Positions 40,522-50,330 are shown, counted from the stretch's first letter. The stretch: 64,000 nt of DNA from Clostridia bacterium (GCA_017464805.1 JAFTYE010000003.1:136259-200258); one strand, 5' to 3'. The notes: generated by a model from the sequence alone, not told the origin. Made by a program: numbers and translations.

Positions 40522-41444
40522 AAAAGACTGTATTTATCGATGGTGCCGTCGGCACCACGGGTCTAAGGATCCATGAGCGGCTTGCAAGCCGCGCCGATAT
40601 CGACCTCATCATCCTTTCCGAAGAGAAGAGAAAGGATCCCTCCGCTCGCCGCGAGGCACTGAACGCGGCAGATATTGCCTTCCTCTGCCTGCCCGATGCG
40701 GCGGCAGTCGAAGCCGTTTCCATGATCGAAAATAACCGCACCGCGGTCATTGATACCTCGACCGCACACCGTACCGCCCCGGGGTGGGCATACGGCTTCC
40801 CGGAGCTTGTGGGCAGAAGGGAAGCCATCGCCGCTTCCTGCCGCATCGCCAACCCCGGCTGTCACGCCACGGGCTTCATCGCTCTCGTTGAGCCCCTGCG
40901 CCGCGCAGGAGTGCTTTTGCGTGATGCTTCGCTCTCCGCGTTTTCCATCACAGGCTACTCGGGCGGCGGCAAAAAAATGATCGCCGAGTACGAGGCAGAG
41001 GGGCGTGACCCCTTGTTCGATGCGCCGCGTCAGTACGGCATCGGGCAGACCCATAAACACCTGCCCGAAATGCGCGTGATCGCGGATATCGAAAAAGCCC
41101 CCGTATTCTGTCCAATCGTCGCGCCCTTTTACAGCGGCATGGAGGTTACCGTTCCCCTGCACGCAAGCGATGTCAAGGCAAGCGTAGAGGAGCTGCTCGC
41201 ACTCTACCGCGCCTACTATCAAGACGGCCTTGTCCGCGTGGCCGACGAGACGAGTGAGGGTGGATTCCTCTCCGCCGCATCCTTCTCCGGCCGGGATGAC
41301 CTTGAGATCTGTGTGTACGGCAACGACGAGCGACTGATCCTGGTTGCCCGCTTTGATAACCTTGGCAAAGGCGCGTCCGGCGCCGCCATCCAGAACATGA
41401 ACATTTTGCTCGGTGCCGATGAGGCAACGGGGCTTTGCGTATAA
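40518..41444 (+). CDS. argC: N-acetyl-gamma-glutamyl-phosphate reductase, short type
   Basis: 308 residues, the short (type 2) form of ArgC. N-terminal NADP fold with DGAVGTTGLRI, the catalytic cysteine in NPGCHATGF (about residue 114) and the GYSGGGKKM substrate segment. The start is GTG 40518, overlapping the argH stop by four bases. It makes the semialdehyde from the argB product. Confidence 0.93.
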   Translation: MKKTVFIDGAVGTTGLRIHERLASRADIDLIILSEEKRKDPSARREALNAADIAFLCLPDAAAVEAVSMIENNRTAVIDTSTAHRTAPGWAYGFPELVGRREAIAASCRIANPGCHATGFIALVEPLRRAGVLLRDASLSAFSITGYSGGGKKMIAEYEAEGRDPLFDAPRQYGIGQTHKHLPEMRVIADIEKAPVFCPIVAPFYSGMEVTVPLHASDVKASVEELLALYRAYYQDGLVRVADETSEGGFLSAASFSGRDDLEICVYGNDERLILVARFDNLGKGASGAAIQNMNILLGADEATGLCV

Positions 41445-41470
41445 GTGCGTATAAGAGAAAGGAAACAGCC

Positions 41471-42685
41471 ATGAAGAAAATCGACGGCGGCATTTGTGCC
41501 GCAAAAGGATTTTTGGCAAACGGTGTGCACTGCGGTGTGCGCCACAACCGTACCAAAAGGGACATCGCCCTCATTTACAGTGAATCTCCCTGTACCGCCG
41601 CGGCGGTCTACACCACCAACCTCGTCAAGGGTGCGCCCCTGACCGTTACCAAAAACAATATCCAGAACGGCGTGGCACAGGCCGTTGTCTGCAACAGCGG
41701 CAACGCCAACACCTGCAACGCAAATGGTATCGAGATCGCCGAGGGCATGTGTACCCTCGTTGGTGAGACACTCGGCATAGATCCCACTGACGTGGTGGTT
41801 GCGTCCACGGGCGTCATCGGTCAGCCGCTTTCGCTTGACCCCATCCGTTCGGGCATGCCCGCCCTCGCGGCGGGACTTTCGCGTGACGGCTCGGATGCCG
41901 CCGCCGAGGGTATCATGACCACCGACGTGGCCAAGAAGGAGATCGCCTTCGAGTTTGAGGTAGGCAGTAAGACCTGCCGCATCGGCGGCATCGCCAAGGG
42001 CAGCGGCATGATCCACCCGAACATGGCCACCATGCTGGTCTTTATCACCACCGATGTGGCCATCTCGGCCGAGATGCTGCAAAAGGCACTTTCCACCGAC
42101 ATCAAGGATACCTTTAACATGGTCAGCGTGGACGGCGATACCTCGACAAACGACATGGTCACCGTGCTGGCAAACGGCATGGCAGGCAACGCCACCATCA
42201 CCGGGGACGGTGAGGACTTCGCCGCCTTTATGAAGGCGCTGAACTCGGTCAACCTCTACCTCTGCCGCATGATCGCCGCAGACGGCGAGGGCGCGACCAA
42301 GCTGCTTGAATGCAAGGTCACGGGCGCGAAGGATATCGCGGCTGCCAAGACGGTTGCGAAGAGCGTTGTCTGCTCCAGCCTCTTAAAGGCCGCCATGTTC
42401 GGCGCGGATGCCAACTGGGGCCGCGTGCTGTGCGCCATCGGTTACAGCGGCGCGGACGTGGATATTTCCCGCGTGGGAGTTGCCTTTGAGAGTGTCAAGG
42501 GTGTCATTCCCGTGTGCGAGAACGGTGCGGGCGTAGCCTTCTCCGAGGAAAAGGCCAAAGAGATCCTTTCGGAGAAGGAGATTGACATCCTCGTCACCCT
42601 TGGTGACGGCGATGCTGCCGCTACCGCATGGGGCTGTGACCTCACCTACGATTACGTCAAGATCAACGGTGATTACCGTACCTAA
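41471..42685 (+). CDS. argJ: bifunctional ornithine acetyltransferase / N-acetylglutamate synthase
   Basis: 404 residues. The self-cleavage motif KGSGMIHPNMATML (about residue 180) supplies the N-terminal threonine nucleophile of the beta chain. Early segments such as AAVYTTNLVKGAPL and NSGNANTCN are conserved. It recycles the acetyl group, so no argE is needed, and the bifunctional form may replace argA. The start at ATG 41471 has AAGGA. Third enzyme of the cyclic pathway in this operon. Confidence 0.95.
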   Translation: MKKIDGGICAAKGFLANGVHCGVRHNRTKRDIALIYSESPCTAAAVYTTNLVKGAPLTVTKNNIQNGVAQAVVCNSGNANTCNANGIEIAEGMCTLVGETLGIDPTDVVVASTGVIGQPLSLDPIRSGMPALAAGLSRDGSDAAAEGIMTTDVAKKEIAFEFEVGSKTCRIGGIAKGSGMIHPNMATMLVFITTDVAISAEMLQKALSTDIKDTFNMVSVDGDTSTNDMVTVLANGMAGNATITGDGEDFAAFMKALNSVNLYLCRMIAADGEGATKLLECKVTGAKDIAAAKTVAKSVVCSSLLKAAMFGADANWGRVLCAIGYSGADVDISRVGVAFESVKGVIPVCENGAGVAFSEEKAKEILSEKEIDILVTLGDGDAAATAWGCDLTYDYVKINGDYRT

Positions 42686-42700
42686 CAAGAGGGAGATAGT

Positions 42701-43576
42701 ATGATGGATCTGCATTTTTCAAACGCACAAAGGGCAGAGGTGCTGACACAGGCACTCCCTTACATTCAACAGTATAACGGCAAGGTCGTCGTGGTCAAAT
42801 ACGGCGGCAATGCCATGATCAACGAGCAGCTCAAGGAGCAGGTGATGGAGGACCTCGTGCTGCTTCACCTCGTGGGCGTGAAGGTCGTGCTCGTGCACGG
42901 CGGAGGTCCCGAGATCAACGAGCTGATGAACAAGCTGGGCAAGCAGCCCGAGTTTGTGGACGGTCTGCGCGTCACCGACCGCGAGACCGTGGACATCGTG
43001 CAGATGGTGCTGGCGGGCAAGGTCAACAAAACACTGGTCAATCTGCTCGAAATGAAGGGCGGCAACGCCATGGGCATCTCGGGCATGGACGGTCACCTTA
43101 TTGAGGCGACCTTCAAGGACGAGCGTCTCGGCTACGTCGGCCGTATCACGAATATCAATATCAAGCCCGTCACCGACCTGCTTGACCGCGGCTACATTCC
43201 CGTCATCTCCACCGTCGGCTGTGATGACAAGGGAAATGCCTTCAACATCAACGGCGACACCGCCGCCGCCTATATTGCGGGTGCTCTGGGAGCAGAGCGC
43301 CTGATTATGATGACCGACATCGCAGGCGTGCTTCGCGATAAGGACGACCCCACTACCCTCATTCCCGACATTACCGTGGATGAGGCAAAGGGCCTTTACG
43401 ACGAAGGCGTGATTTCGGGCGGTATGATCCCGAAGGTCAACTGTTGCATTGAGGCCATCGAGCGAGGCGTGCAGAACGTCATCATTATGGACGGCCGTAT
43501 CCCGCACTCCATCCTCATGGAGATCCTCACCGACGAGGGTGCGGGCACCATGGTCATGAAGGAAAGAAAAGAATGA
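42701..43576 (+). CDS. argB: acetylglutamate kinase
   Basis: 291 residues, amino-acid kinase family. VVVKYGGNAM at the start, LVHGGGPEIN (about 67), GISGMDG, the NINGDTAAA segment and the late GGMIPKV motif are seen. An N-terminal helix of about 25 residues, as in arginine-inhibited hexameric enzymes, makes arginine feedback likely. GAGGGAG lies before ATG 42701 (a second ATG directly follows). Overlaps argD by ATGA. Confidence 0.95.
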   Translation: MMDLHFSNAQRAEVLTQALPYIQQYNGKVVVVKYGGNAMINEQLKEQVMEDLVLLHLVGVKVVLVHGGGPEINELMNKLGKQPEFVDGLRVTDRETVDIVQMVLAGKVNKTLVNLLEMKGGNAMGISGMDGHLIEATFKDERLGYVGRITNINIKPVTDLLDRGYIPVISTVGCDDKGNAFNINGDTAAAYIAGALGAERLIMMTDIAGVLRDKDDPTTLIPDITVDEAKGLYDEGVISGGMIPKVNCCIEAIERGVQNVIIMDGRIPHSILMEILTDEGAGTMVMKERKE

Positions 43577-44766
43577 GCGAATTAAAACAAAAAGACAGTA
43601 CCTATGTGGCGGGCACCTACCGCCGCTTCCCCGTGGAGATCGTGTCGGGCAAGGGCTCGGTCGTGTACGATGAAACGGGCAAACGCTATATTGACATGGG
43701 ATCGGGCATCGGCGTGACCTCCTTCGGCATCGCGGACGATGCCTGGGTTGCGGCTGTGACCGAGCAGCTTGGCCGTGTTCAGCACATGTCCAATCTCTAT
43801 TACACCGAGCCGTGCGCTCGTCTCGCCGAAATGCTGTGCGAAAAGACGGGCATGGCCAAGGTCTTCTTCTGCAACTCGGGTGCCGAGGCGAACGAATGTG
43901 CCATCAAGGTCGCGCGCAAATACGCCGCTACCAAAGACCCCGCGCGCACGACGATCGTCACGCTGGTCAACAGCTTCCACGGCCGCACGCTCACCACCCT
44001 CGCCGCTACGGGGCAGGAGCATTACCACGAGCTATTTCAGCCCCTGACCCCCGGCTTCCGCCACGTCGAAGCAGGGAATATGGAGCAGCTTGCCGAAGCG
44101 ATCTCTGCCCCCGACACCGCTGCGCTTCTTGTCGAGTGCGTGCAGGGAGAGGGCGGCGTGATCGCGCTTGCCCCCACCTACGTGAAAGAGGCACAACGCC
44201 TCTGCCGCGAAAACGACGTGCTTTTTATGGTTGACGAGGTGCAGACGGGTAACGGCCGCACGGGTCAGCTTTACGCCTACATGAATTTCGGTGTCAAGCC
44301 CGACGTCGTATCCACCGCCAAGGGTCTTGGCGGTGGTTTGCCGCTCGGCGCGGCACTCCTTTCCGAAAAGGTGGGAAACGTTCTCACCTTCGGCGATCAC
44401 GGCTCCACCTTCGGCGGCAACCCCGTTGCCTGCGCGGGCGCGTGCAGCGTCATCTCCCGTATGGATGATGCCTTCCTTGCCGCCGTGCGCGAAAAATCCG
44501 CCTACTGCTTCGCCGAGCTGAGCGAAGCCGAGGGCGTTGAGAGCGTCAGCGGCATGGGTCTGATGGTCGGTATCAAAACCACCGCCCCTGCTGCCGACGT
44601 GGTGCGTGAGTGCATGGCACGCGGAGTCCTTTGCCTGACCGCCAAGGATAAGGTGCGCCTGCTTCCCGCCCTGAATATTCCTGCCGACATACTGGCCGAG
44701 GCCATCGGCATCATCAAAACCGTGTGTGCCGAGCTTGCGGCCGCACAAAAGGAGAGCGAAACATGA
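43573..44766 (+). CDS. argD: acetylornithine aminotransferase
   Basis: 397 residues, class III PLP aminotransferase. The PLP lysine is in [14 protein letters not shown] (about residue 250), with [15 protein letters not shown] before it and [18 protein letters not shown] for the phosphate cup. Sits between argB and argF in overlapping ATGA junctions, which supports the arginine over the succinyl or GABA roles. Confidence 0.95.
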   Translation: MSELKQKDSTYVAGTYRRFPVEIVSGKGSVVYDETGKRYIDMGSGIGVTSFGIADDAWVAAVTEQLGRVQHMSNLYYTEPCARLAEMLCEKTGMAKVFFCNSGAEANECAIKVARKYAATKDPARTTIVTLVNSFHGRTLTTLAATGQEHYHELFQPLTPGFRHVEAGNMEQLAEAISAPDTAALLVECVQGEGGVIALAPTYVKEAQRLCRENDVLFMVDEVQTGNGRTGQLYAYMNFGVKPDVVSTAKGLGGGLPLGAALLSEKVGNVLTFGDHGSTFGGNPVACAGACSVISRMDDAFLAAVREKSAYCFAELSEAEGVESVSGMGLMVGIKTTAPAADVVRECMARGVLCLTAKDKVRLLPALNIPADILAEAIGIIKTVCAELAAAQKESET

Positions 44767-45746
44767 ACTTGAAAGGTAAAAGCTTCCTTCGCCTCTTGGA
44801 CTTCACCCCTGCCGAGATCGAGGGTCTTCTTGACCTCGCAGCGGATTTGAAGGCAAAGAAAAAGGCAGGCATCCCCCACCGCACCTGTGAGGGCAAGAAC
44901 ATTGCCCTGGTGTTTGAAAAGACCTCTACCCGTACCCGTTGCGCCTTTGAGGTCGCCGCCGCCGATCTTGGCATGAGCGCGGTATATCTCGACCCCAAGG
45001 CATCCCAGATCGGCAAAAAGGAAAGCATTCCCGACACCGCCCGTGTGCTTGGCAGAATGTTTGACGGCATCGAGTACCGCGGCTTCGGTCAGGAGATCGT
45101 CGACGCCCTCGCAAAATACGCAGGCGTTCCCGTCTGGAACGGTCTGACCAACGAGTTCCATCCCACCCAGATCCTTGCCGATTTTCTGACCGTGCGCGAG
45201 CATTTCGGCACGCTGGCAGGCAAAAAGCTGGTCTATATGGGAGACGCGCGCTATAACATGGGCAACTCGCTCATGGTCGGCTGCGCCAAAATGGGCATGC
45301 ACTTCGTCGCCTGCGCGCCGAAGAAATATTTCCCCGACGCCGCGCTGATCGCAGAATGCGAGGCTGTTGGCCGTGAAACGGGCGCGACCCTCGAATTTAT
45401 CGAGGATCCGATCGAGGCAACGAAAAACGCCGATGTCATCTACACCGATGTGTGGGTGTCGATGGGCGAGCCTGCCGAGGTATGGGAGGAGCGCATCCGC
45501 GACCTCACCCCCTACCGTGTGACGAAGGCACTGCTTAACAACGCCGGCACACAGTGCCGCTTTATGCACTGCCTGCCCGCCTTCCACGATCTCGGCACCG
45601 AGGTGGGTCGCGAGATCTACGAAAAGTTCGGTATCGACTGCATGGAGGTCACCGACGAGGTGTTCGAGGGACCGCAGTCTATCGTCTTTGACGAGGCGGA
45701 GAACCGTATGCATACGATTAAGGCCGTGATGGCCGCCACCCTGTAA
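44763..45746 (+). CDS. argF: ornithine carbamoyltransferase
   Basis: 327 residues. Carbamoyl-phosphate loop STRTR in [15 protein letters not shown] (about residue 55), and the ornithine-binding HCLPAFHD segment (about 270) are visible. Start ATG 44763 overlaps the argD stop. It produces citrulline, so the operon covers glutamate to arginine apart from carbamoyl phosphate synthesis (carAB not in window). A terminator follows. Confidence 0.95.
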   Translation: MNLKGKSFLRLLDFTPAEIEGLLDLAADLKAKKKAGIPHRTCEGKNIALVFEKTSTRTRCAFEVAAADLGMSAVYLDPKASQIGKKESIPDTARVLGRMFDGIEYRGFGQEIVDALAKYAGVPVWNGLTNEFHPTQILADFLTVREHFGTLAGKKLVYMGDARYNMGNSLMVGCAKMGMHFVACAPKKYFPDAALIAECEAVGRETGATLEFIEDPIEATKNADVIYTDVWVSMGEPAEVWEERIRDLTPYRVTKALLNNAGTQCRFMHCLPAFHDLGTEVGREIYEKFGIDCMEVTDEVFEGPQSIVFDEAENRMHTIKAVMAATL

Positions 45747-45971
45747 GGGACTATCAACTTCGGGCATAATCAAAAAGAGAGGCGAAAGCCTCTCTTTTTT
45801 ATCGCCGCTCCCGCCCCTCGCAGTATGCCATACAGCTTCGGAGCGGGAACGACGATTTCTGCTCCGAATTTGATAGTCCCTGTTTCTGCTTTTTCGGGCA
45901 AAAGAACGAAGATTTATGCTCAAAATCCGCAGAGCCCCTACGGGCTTGTCAGCTTCGGGCATAATCAAAAA
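45747..45971. repeat. cluster of short intergenic repeats
   Basis: The 259-base gap between argF and the next gene holds two direct copies of CTTCGGGCATAATCAAAAA (within 45754-45776 and 45949-45971, 22 of 23 bases identical), an inverted pair GGGACTATCAA (45747-45757) / TTGATAGTCCC (45870-45880), and another inverted pair TTCGGAGC (45837-45844) / GCTCCGAA (45861-45868). No open frame of note. The related TTTGAGCATAAA occurs at 9103 near another terminator, so these may belong to a dispersed family. Confidence 0.55.
45772..45799. terminator. terminator of the arginine operon
   Basis: AAAAAGAGAGGC (45772-45783), GAAA loop, GCCTCTCTTTTT (45788-45799). Confidence 0.9.
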
Positions 45972-45972
45972 A

Positions 45973-45999
45973 GATCCCCCGCGCATGGCGCGGGGGATC
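45973..45999 (-). terminator. terminator of the large surface lipoprotein
   Basis: GATCCCCCGCGC (45973-45984), loop, GCGCGGGGGATC (45988-45999). On the minus strand it is followed by a run of T, as required for the gene ending at 46006. Confidence 0.85.
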
Positions 46000-46005
46000 G
46001 GGACG

Positions 46006-49000
46006 TTATTGGCGGTGCCAATCATCATAGCAATACGTTCTTTTTAAGTACATAGCATTTTGTGTGGGGCTTGACAGATTTAGGCTCGAAACGATGACCA
46101 TGTCCGATATGTTGGTTATATACCAGCCGTACGGATTTTTGAAGGTCACGCTTTTCAGCTCCCAGTAATCAAATGCGCATGAACCGATTTTCGTTACATT
46201 TTTGGGAATGGTGATGCTTGTCAAGCTCGTGCAATTTTGGAATGCACAGCTGGCGATCGTTTCCAATCGGCTGTCTTCACCAAAGATCACGCTTGTCAGG
46301 TTCGTGCAATTGATGAATGGACCGTTACCCATGTCTTCGCCGAGGCTTATCACGCTGTCGGGAATTTCAATGCTCGTAAGGCCCGTGCAATTTCCGAATG
46401 CTGCGGAACCGATCGTTGCCAGCTGACTGCTTTCGCCAAATGTAACCTCGGCAAGGCTTGAACAGGAATAAAATGCTGAGCCGCCGATGCTTGTTACCTT
46501 GTCGGGAATCTTGATGCTCGTAAGGCTCGTACATTCGGAAAATGCGTTACCGTCGATGATCGTTACGTGATCCGGAATTTGGAAGCTTGTCAGCTTTGCG
46601 CAACGCGAAAAAGCATGAAAACCGATATAGGTAATGTGATTTGGCAGTTTTACACTTTCAAGACTTGAACAGCCCGAAAAAGTAAAATTGCTGATACTCG
46701 TCACGCCGTCGGGAATGTCAATAGCCGTAAGGCTGATGCAATCTGAGAACGTACTGTATGCAATATCTACCAATCGGCTATTTTCAGCGAACGTAGCATG
46801 AGCGAGGTTGGAGCAGCCGAAGAAGGCTGCACCGCCGATGCTCGTCACACCCGCAGGGATTTTGATGCTTGTCAAGCTCGTGCATTTCTGGAATGCCCAC
46901 GAGCTGATGGCCGTCAATTGGCTGTTGTTGGCGAAGGTTACGCTTGCAAGGTTCGGACAATTACCGAAGGCCAGCTCTCCGATGCTTGTCACGCTCGCGG
47001 AGATCTCAACGCTTTCGAGAAATTCACATTGGAAGAAGACACTGTTGCCTATGCTGATAACAGGCTCGCCCTCATAGGTTTTCGGAATGATGATGTGGGG
47101 CACGGGAACATGATAACCCGTCACACTGTAACCGCCATCCACCTTCGTAAACACCAAGGGGCAGAGCATGGGTATCTCCACGTACGTGGTATAGTCGCAA
47201 CGGGAGCAGTCCTCGTAGGCGTTCCAGCCAACCTCGGTATAGGTGGGTGCTTTGGCTTCATGCTGTGTTAGGAGATGCCCTAACGGTTCAATTTCCGCAT
47301 ACGTTGTATAACCGCACCCTGCGCGTTTACAGGTTACATAGGCATTCCAACCGATGTCGGTACAGGTCGCGGCCTTTGCTGCGTGAGGCTCTTCATCGTG
47401 ACCGAGCGCAGGGATCTCCTCGTAGGTCGTGTAGCTGCAACGCGAGCAGGTCACATAGGCGTGCCAGCCGATTCCCGTACAGGTGGCAGATTTTGCCGCG
47501 TGATGCTGCTCGCCATGACCGAGGGCAGGGATCGTCTCGTAGGTGGTGTAGCTGCAACGGGAGCAGGTCACGTAGCCCTCCCAGCCGCTTTCAAGGCAGG
47601 TCGGTGCTTGTCCCTCGTGATTTTTCGTGTCGTGACCGAGTGCGCCTATCACCGTATAGGTCGAATAGTCGCAACGCGAGCAGGTCTTGTAAGCATACCA
47701 GCCGCTCTCCGTACAGGTGGCGGCCTTCGCCTCGTGATGCCGCTCGTCATGGCCGAACGCAGGGATCTCCCCGTAGGTCGTGTAGCTGCAACGGGAGCAG
47801 GTTTCGTAAGCTTCCCAGCCGACATTGGTGCAGGTGGGGGCTTTTGCGTTATGCGGTTGCTTGTCGTGACCGAGCATGGGGATCTCTGCGTAAGTAGTAT
47901 ACGAACAACGGAGACAGGTCACGTAGGCGTGCCAACCGATGTCGGTACAGGTGGGTGCCTTCGCCTCGTGATTCTGCTTGTCATGGCCGAGCGCGGTTTT
48001 TTCTGTATAGGTGGTATATCCGCAACCGCTGCGCTTGCAGGTCACGTAAGCATCCCAGCCCTTTTCGGTGCAGGTGGGAGCTTTTTCGGCGTGATTCTTT
48101 TCATCATGTCCCAGAGGGGAGATCGATTGCTGGGCGATCAGGATCTCACCGCAGGACAAACACCTCGTGCCGTCGGTCTTGCCGGCCACCGTACAGGTAG
48201 CAGCGTAGCCTTTTACGGTTTCCGTGGTCGGATGCGAGCAATGGGTCACTCGAACCGAGGCGCAGATGTTGCAGTCGGCATCAAGCTCGCCGTCATAGAT
48301 ATGAGGGGCGGCGTCTGCCTTGTCCTCGCACCCCGTGCGGGTGCAGGCGTGATAGTGCGCGGTGGCATCATACGTCCAATCGGCGGAATACGCATGACCA
48401 AGAGCAGCCAGCTCCGCATAGGTCGTGTGATCACAGCGGGAGCAGGTCTCATAAGCGTCCCACCCGATCTCGGTACAGGTCGGGGCTTTTTCGGCATGGT
48501 TCACCGTATCGTGACCCAACGCGGGTCTTTCCGTGCGGTTGTCATAGTCGCAACGGGTGCAGGTCTGGTAGATATCCCATCCCGGTTCGGTACAGGTGGG
48601 CATCTTGGAGGCTTGGTAGACTATGTCGTGCCCGATAGAAGCCTTTTCGGTATAGGTGGTGTAATCGCAACGGGAGCAGGATACGTAGGCATCCCAGCCC
48701 ACCTCGGTACAGGTAGGGGCCTTTGCCGCATGGCTCACCTCGTCGTGACCAAGGGCAGGGATCTCCCTTGCAGTCGAATATTGGCAGGTCTTACATATCA
48801 GAAGAAGGCGACCCTTTTCGTAGCAGGTGGCCTCTCGCGTTACCGTTTCACTAAAATCATGCGCGGCAAGCTCGGCTTTTTCATTTGGGTGTCCGCAGCT
48901 GGATGACTTCCAATGAGAGGTTTCGTCGCTTACCCACATATCGGAAAACGTATGCTCGTGCGGCGGCTCGGTCGGCGGCTCGTCGCAGGCGACAAGCACC

Positions 49001-49047
49001 CCGAGGCATAGTATCAGGGCAAACAGGAACAGAAGTAATTTTCTCAT
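46006..49047 (-). CDS. large BspA-like surface lipoprotein with tandem Cys-rich repeats
   Basis: 1013 residues. Lipobox LGVLVAC (lipid on about Cys 21), then a His/Pro-rich linker. From about residue 100 to 630 there are eleven tandem repeats of about 31 residues around A.TCTE.GW.AYVTC.RC.YTTY..I..LGH, each with a CxxC-type pair. From about residue 650 to 980 come LRR_5 repeats (e.g. LTSIEIPDSV, VTSIGGSAFYSCSSL). Paralogous to the 553-residue gene at 35958. Start ATG 49047 after GGAGG. The leucine-rich half uses more A+T than the repeat half. Likely cell-surface ligand binding; exact function unknown. Confidence 0.87.
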   Translation of the reverse strand: MRKLLLFLFALILCLGVLVACDEPPTEPPHEHTFSDMWVSDETSHWKSSSCGHPNEKAELAAHDFSETVTREATCYEKGRLLLICKTCQYSTAREIPALGHDEVSHAAKAPTCTEVGWDAYVSCSRCDYTTYTEKASIGHDIVYQASKMPTCTEPGWDIYQTCTRCDYDNRTERPALGHDTVNHAEKAPTCTEIGWDAYETCSRCDHTTYAELAALGHAYSADWTYDATAHYHACTRTGCEDKADAAPHIYDGELDADCNICASVRVTHCSHPTTETVKGYAATCTVAGKTDGTRCLSCGEILIAQQSISPLGHDEKNHAEKAPTCTEKGWDAYVTCKRSGCGYTTYTEKTALGHDKQNHEAKAPTCTDIGWHAYVTCLRCSYTTYAEIPMLGHDKQPHNAKAPTCTNVGWEAYETCSRCSYTTYGEIPAFGHDERHHEAKAATCTESGWYAYKTCSRCDYSTYTVIGALGHDTKNHEGQAPTCLESGWEGYVTCSRCSYTTYETIPALGHGEQHHAAKSATCTGIGWHAYVTCSRCSYTTYEEIPALGHDEEPHAAKAATCTDIGWNAYVTCKRAGCGYTTYAEIEPLGHLLTQHEAKAPTYTEVGWNAYEDCSRCDYTTYVEIPMLCPLVFTKVDGGYSVTGYHVPVPHIIIPKTYEGEPVISIGNSVFFQCEFLESVEISASVTSIGELAFGNCPNLASVTFANNSQLTAISSWAFQKCTSLTSIKIPAGVTSIGGAAFFGCSNLAHATFAENSRLVDIAYSTFSDCISLTAIDIPDGVTSISNFTFSGCSSLESVKLPNHITYIGFHAFSRCAKLTSFQIPDHVTIIDGNAFSECTSLTSIKIPDKVTSIGGSAFYSCSSLAEVTFGESSQLATIGSAAFGNCTGLTSIEIPDSVISLGEDMGNGPFINCTNLTSVIFGEDSRLETIASCAFQNCTSLTSITIPKNVTKIGSCAFDYWELKSVTFKNPYGWYITNISDMVIVSSLNLSSPTQNAMYLKRTYCYDDWHRQ
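47160..48760 (-). repeat. tandem 93-bp coding repeats of the surface lipoprotein
   Basis: About eleven in-frame units of roughly 31 codons, the best-kept parts being the TGYACxGAxxTCGGxTGG and TGCTCxCGxTGC segments (as read on the coding strand). Units differ enough at DNA level to argue against recent duplication except in neighbouring pairs. They could recombine with each other and with the shorter repeats at 36780-37430. Confidence 0.7.
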
Positions 49048-49089
49048 GGTCTTTCCTCCGAAACAATCGAACAATGATGCGGATGTACC

Positions 49090-49118
49090 ATTATAGCACA
49101 GTGAAAGGATTTTGTAAA
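49090..49118 (-). promoter_or_regulatory. promoter of the large surface lipoprotein
   Basis: Minus strand TTTACA (49118-49113), 17 bases, TATAAT (49095-49090). Confidence 0.65.
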
Positions 49119-49183
49119 GAGCCATTTTATACGGCAAGCCCATGGCTGCTTTTTCGTTTTTACAAATATTTCATTTCTTTGCC

Positions 49184-49212
49184 TTGCCCCGTTAGCATTT
49201 TTTCGGTATAAT
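49184..49212 (+). promoter_or_regulatory. promoter of the relQ gene
   Basis: TTGCCC (49184-49189), 17 bases, TATAAT (49207-49212). Confidence 0.65.
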
Positions 49213-49239
49213 GCTTCCATCCTGAAGGGGAGGGATGAT

Positions 49240-49938
49240 ATGGAGATCGTCCGAGAGGAAGAGCTGCGGCAGAAAATGTTTTCCGCGGTGGATGAGAAAA
49301 CCAGGGAATGGATGCAGACCAAGACAAAGGAGATCATTTCGCTTTTTTCGCTTTATAAATGTGCGATGATGGAAGTCGAGACCAAGTTTCGCGTGTTCGA
49401 GGAGGAGTTTTCCTCCACCTTTGACCGCAGTCCCATATCTTCGATCAAAACACGGCTCAAAAGTCTGCCCAGCATCCGCGCAAAAATGGAAAGGCTGGGC
49501 GTGTCGGATATCACGCAGATCCCCGAGCATATTCGTGATATTGCCGGTGTTCGTGTGATCTGTCCCTTTCCCGAAGATGTGTACCTTTTGGCGGATGCCC
49601 TGCTTCGTCAGGATGACGTCACCTTGATCGAAAAGAAGGACTATATCGCACATCCAAAGGAAAACGGATATCGTAGCCTGCATGTCATCGTGTCGGTTCC
49701 CGTGTTTCCCACAAGCGGCAGAAGGGATATGACGGTCGAGGTGCAGTTACGTACCATTGCCATGGATTTTTGGGCGAGCCTGGAGCATCAGATGCGCTAC
49801 AAAAAGAACACGTGCTTTACCGAGGAAATGGCGCAGGAGCTTTATGCCTGCGCGGAGGCAAGTGCCGCATTGGATCGCCGCATGGAGCGACTGCAAAAAA
49901 GCGCCTTTGCCACGGAAAAGGAGGAAAAAAAGATATGA
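49240..49938 (+). CDS. relQ: small alarmone synthetase (RelQ/YjbM type)
   Basis: 232 residues with only the RelA/SpoT synthetase domain. Marks: RDIAGVRVICPF (about residue 92), PKENGYRSLHVIVSVP (about 140), and VEVQLRTIAMDFWASLEHQ (about 168), the synthetase core. No hydrolase, TGS or ACT domain, so it makes ppGpp or pppGpp without degrading it. GGGGAGGG precedes ATG 49240. Its stop overlaps the next gene (ATGA). Confidence 0.9.
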   Translation: MEIVREEELRQKMFSAVDEKTREWMQTKTKEIISLFSLYKCAMMEVETKFRVFEEEFSSTFDRSPISSIKTRLKSLPSIRAKMERLGVSDITQIPEHIRDIAGVRVICPFPEDVYLLADALLRQDDVTLIEKKDYIAHPKENGYRSLHVIVSVPVFPTSGRRDMTVEVQLRTIAMDFWASLEHQMRYKKNTCFTEEMAQELYACAEASAALDRRMERLQKSAFATEKEEKKI

Positions 49939-50330
49939 AACGGTGGTTTGCCCGGTTTATGTACGGCCGCTACGGCGGCGATTCGCTGAACAATCTTCTG
50001 ATCTGGATCTCGGTGGGATTATTGCTTCTTGCCTATATTCCGTACCTGTGGCCAATGTCGATTTTGGCGTATGGCGTACTGATCTACACGATTTTTCGAA
50101 CCCTGTCTCGCAACATTCCGCGCCGGCGGGCGGAGGAGGCGGCCTACCTGCGTGTGCGCTCCCGCTTTGCGAAAAAGCGTGCCTTGCGTAAGCAGATACG
50201 GCGCGAGCGCAAGACCCATCGCTATTTCAAGTGCCCTGCCTGTCACGCCATGCTGCGTGTACCGCGCGGCAAGGGCGAGATCGTCGTGACCTGCCCCCGC
50301 TGTGGGAAAAAGACTGACAAAAAGACCTGA
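49935..50330 (+). CDS. membrane protein with C-terminal zinc ribbon
   Basis: 131 residues. A hydrophobic region (about 18-60: LLIWISVGLLLLAYIPYLWP, then SILAYGVLIYTIF) makes two membrane segments, then a highly basic stretch, and a C-terminal zinc ribbon with CPAC and CPRC about 18 residues apart. Starts inside the relQ stop codon. Not recognised by name; the coupling to relQ suggests a shared stress context. A terminator follows. Confidence 0.75.
   Translation: MKRWFARFMYGRYGGDSLNNLLIWISVGLLLLAYIPYLWPMSILAYGVLIYTIFRTLSRNIPRRRAEEAAYLRVRSRFAKKRALRKQIRRERKTHRYFKCPACHAMLRVPRGKGEIVVTCPRCGKKTDKKT

Noticed and set aside
47160..48760. Regular repeats checked as a possible CRISPR array
   Set aside because: Unit length is a multiple of three, units vary by codon-like substitutions and translate into a known repeat with CxxC pairs.
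47383..48906. Long plus-strand frame opposite the surface lipoprotein, repetitive
   Set aside because: Its repeats are the complement of the coding repeats; the minus-strand product has a lipobox and known repeats.
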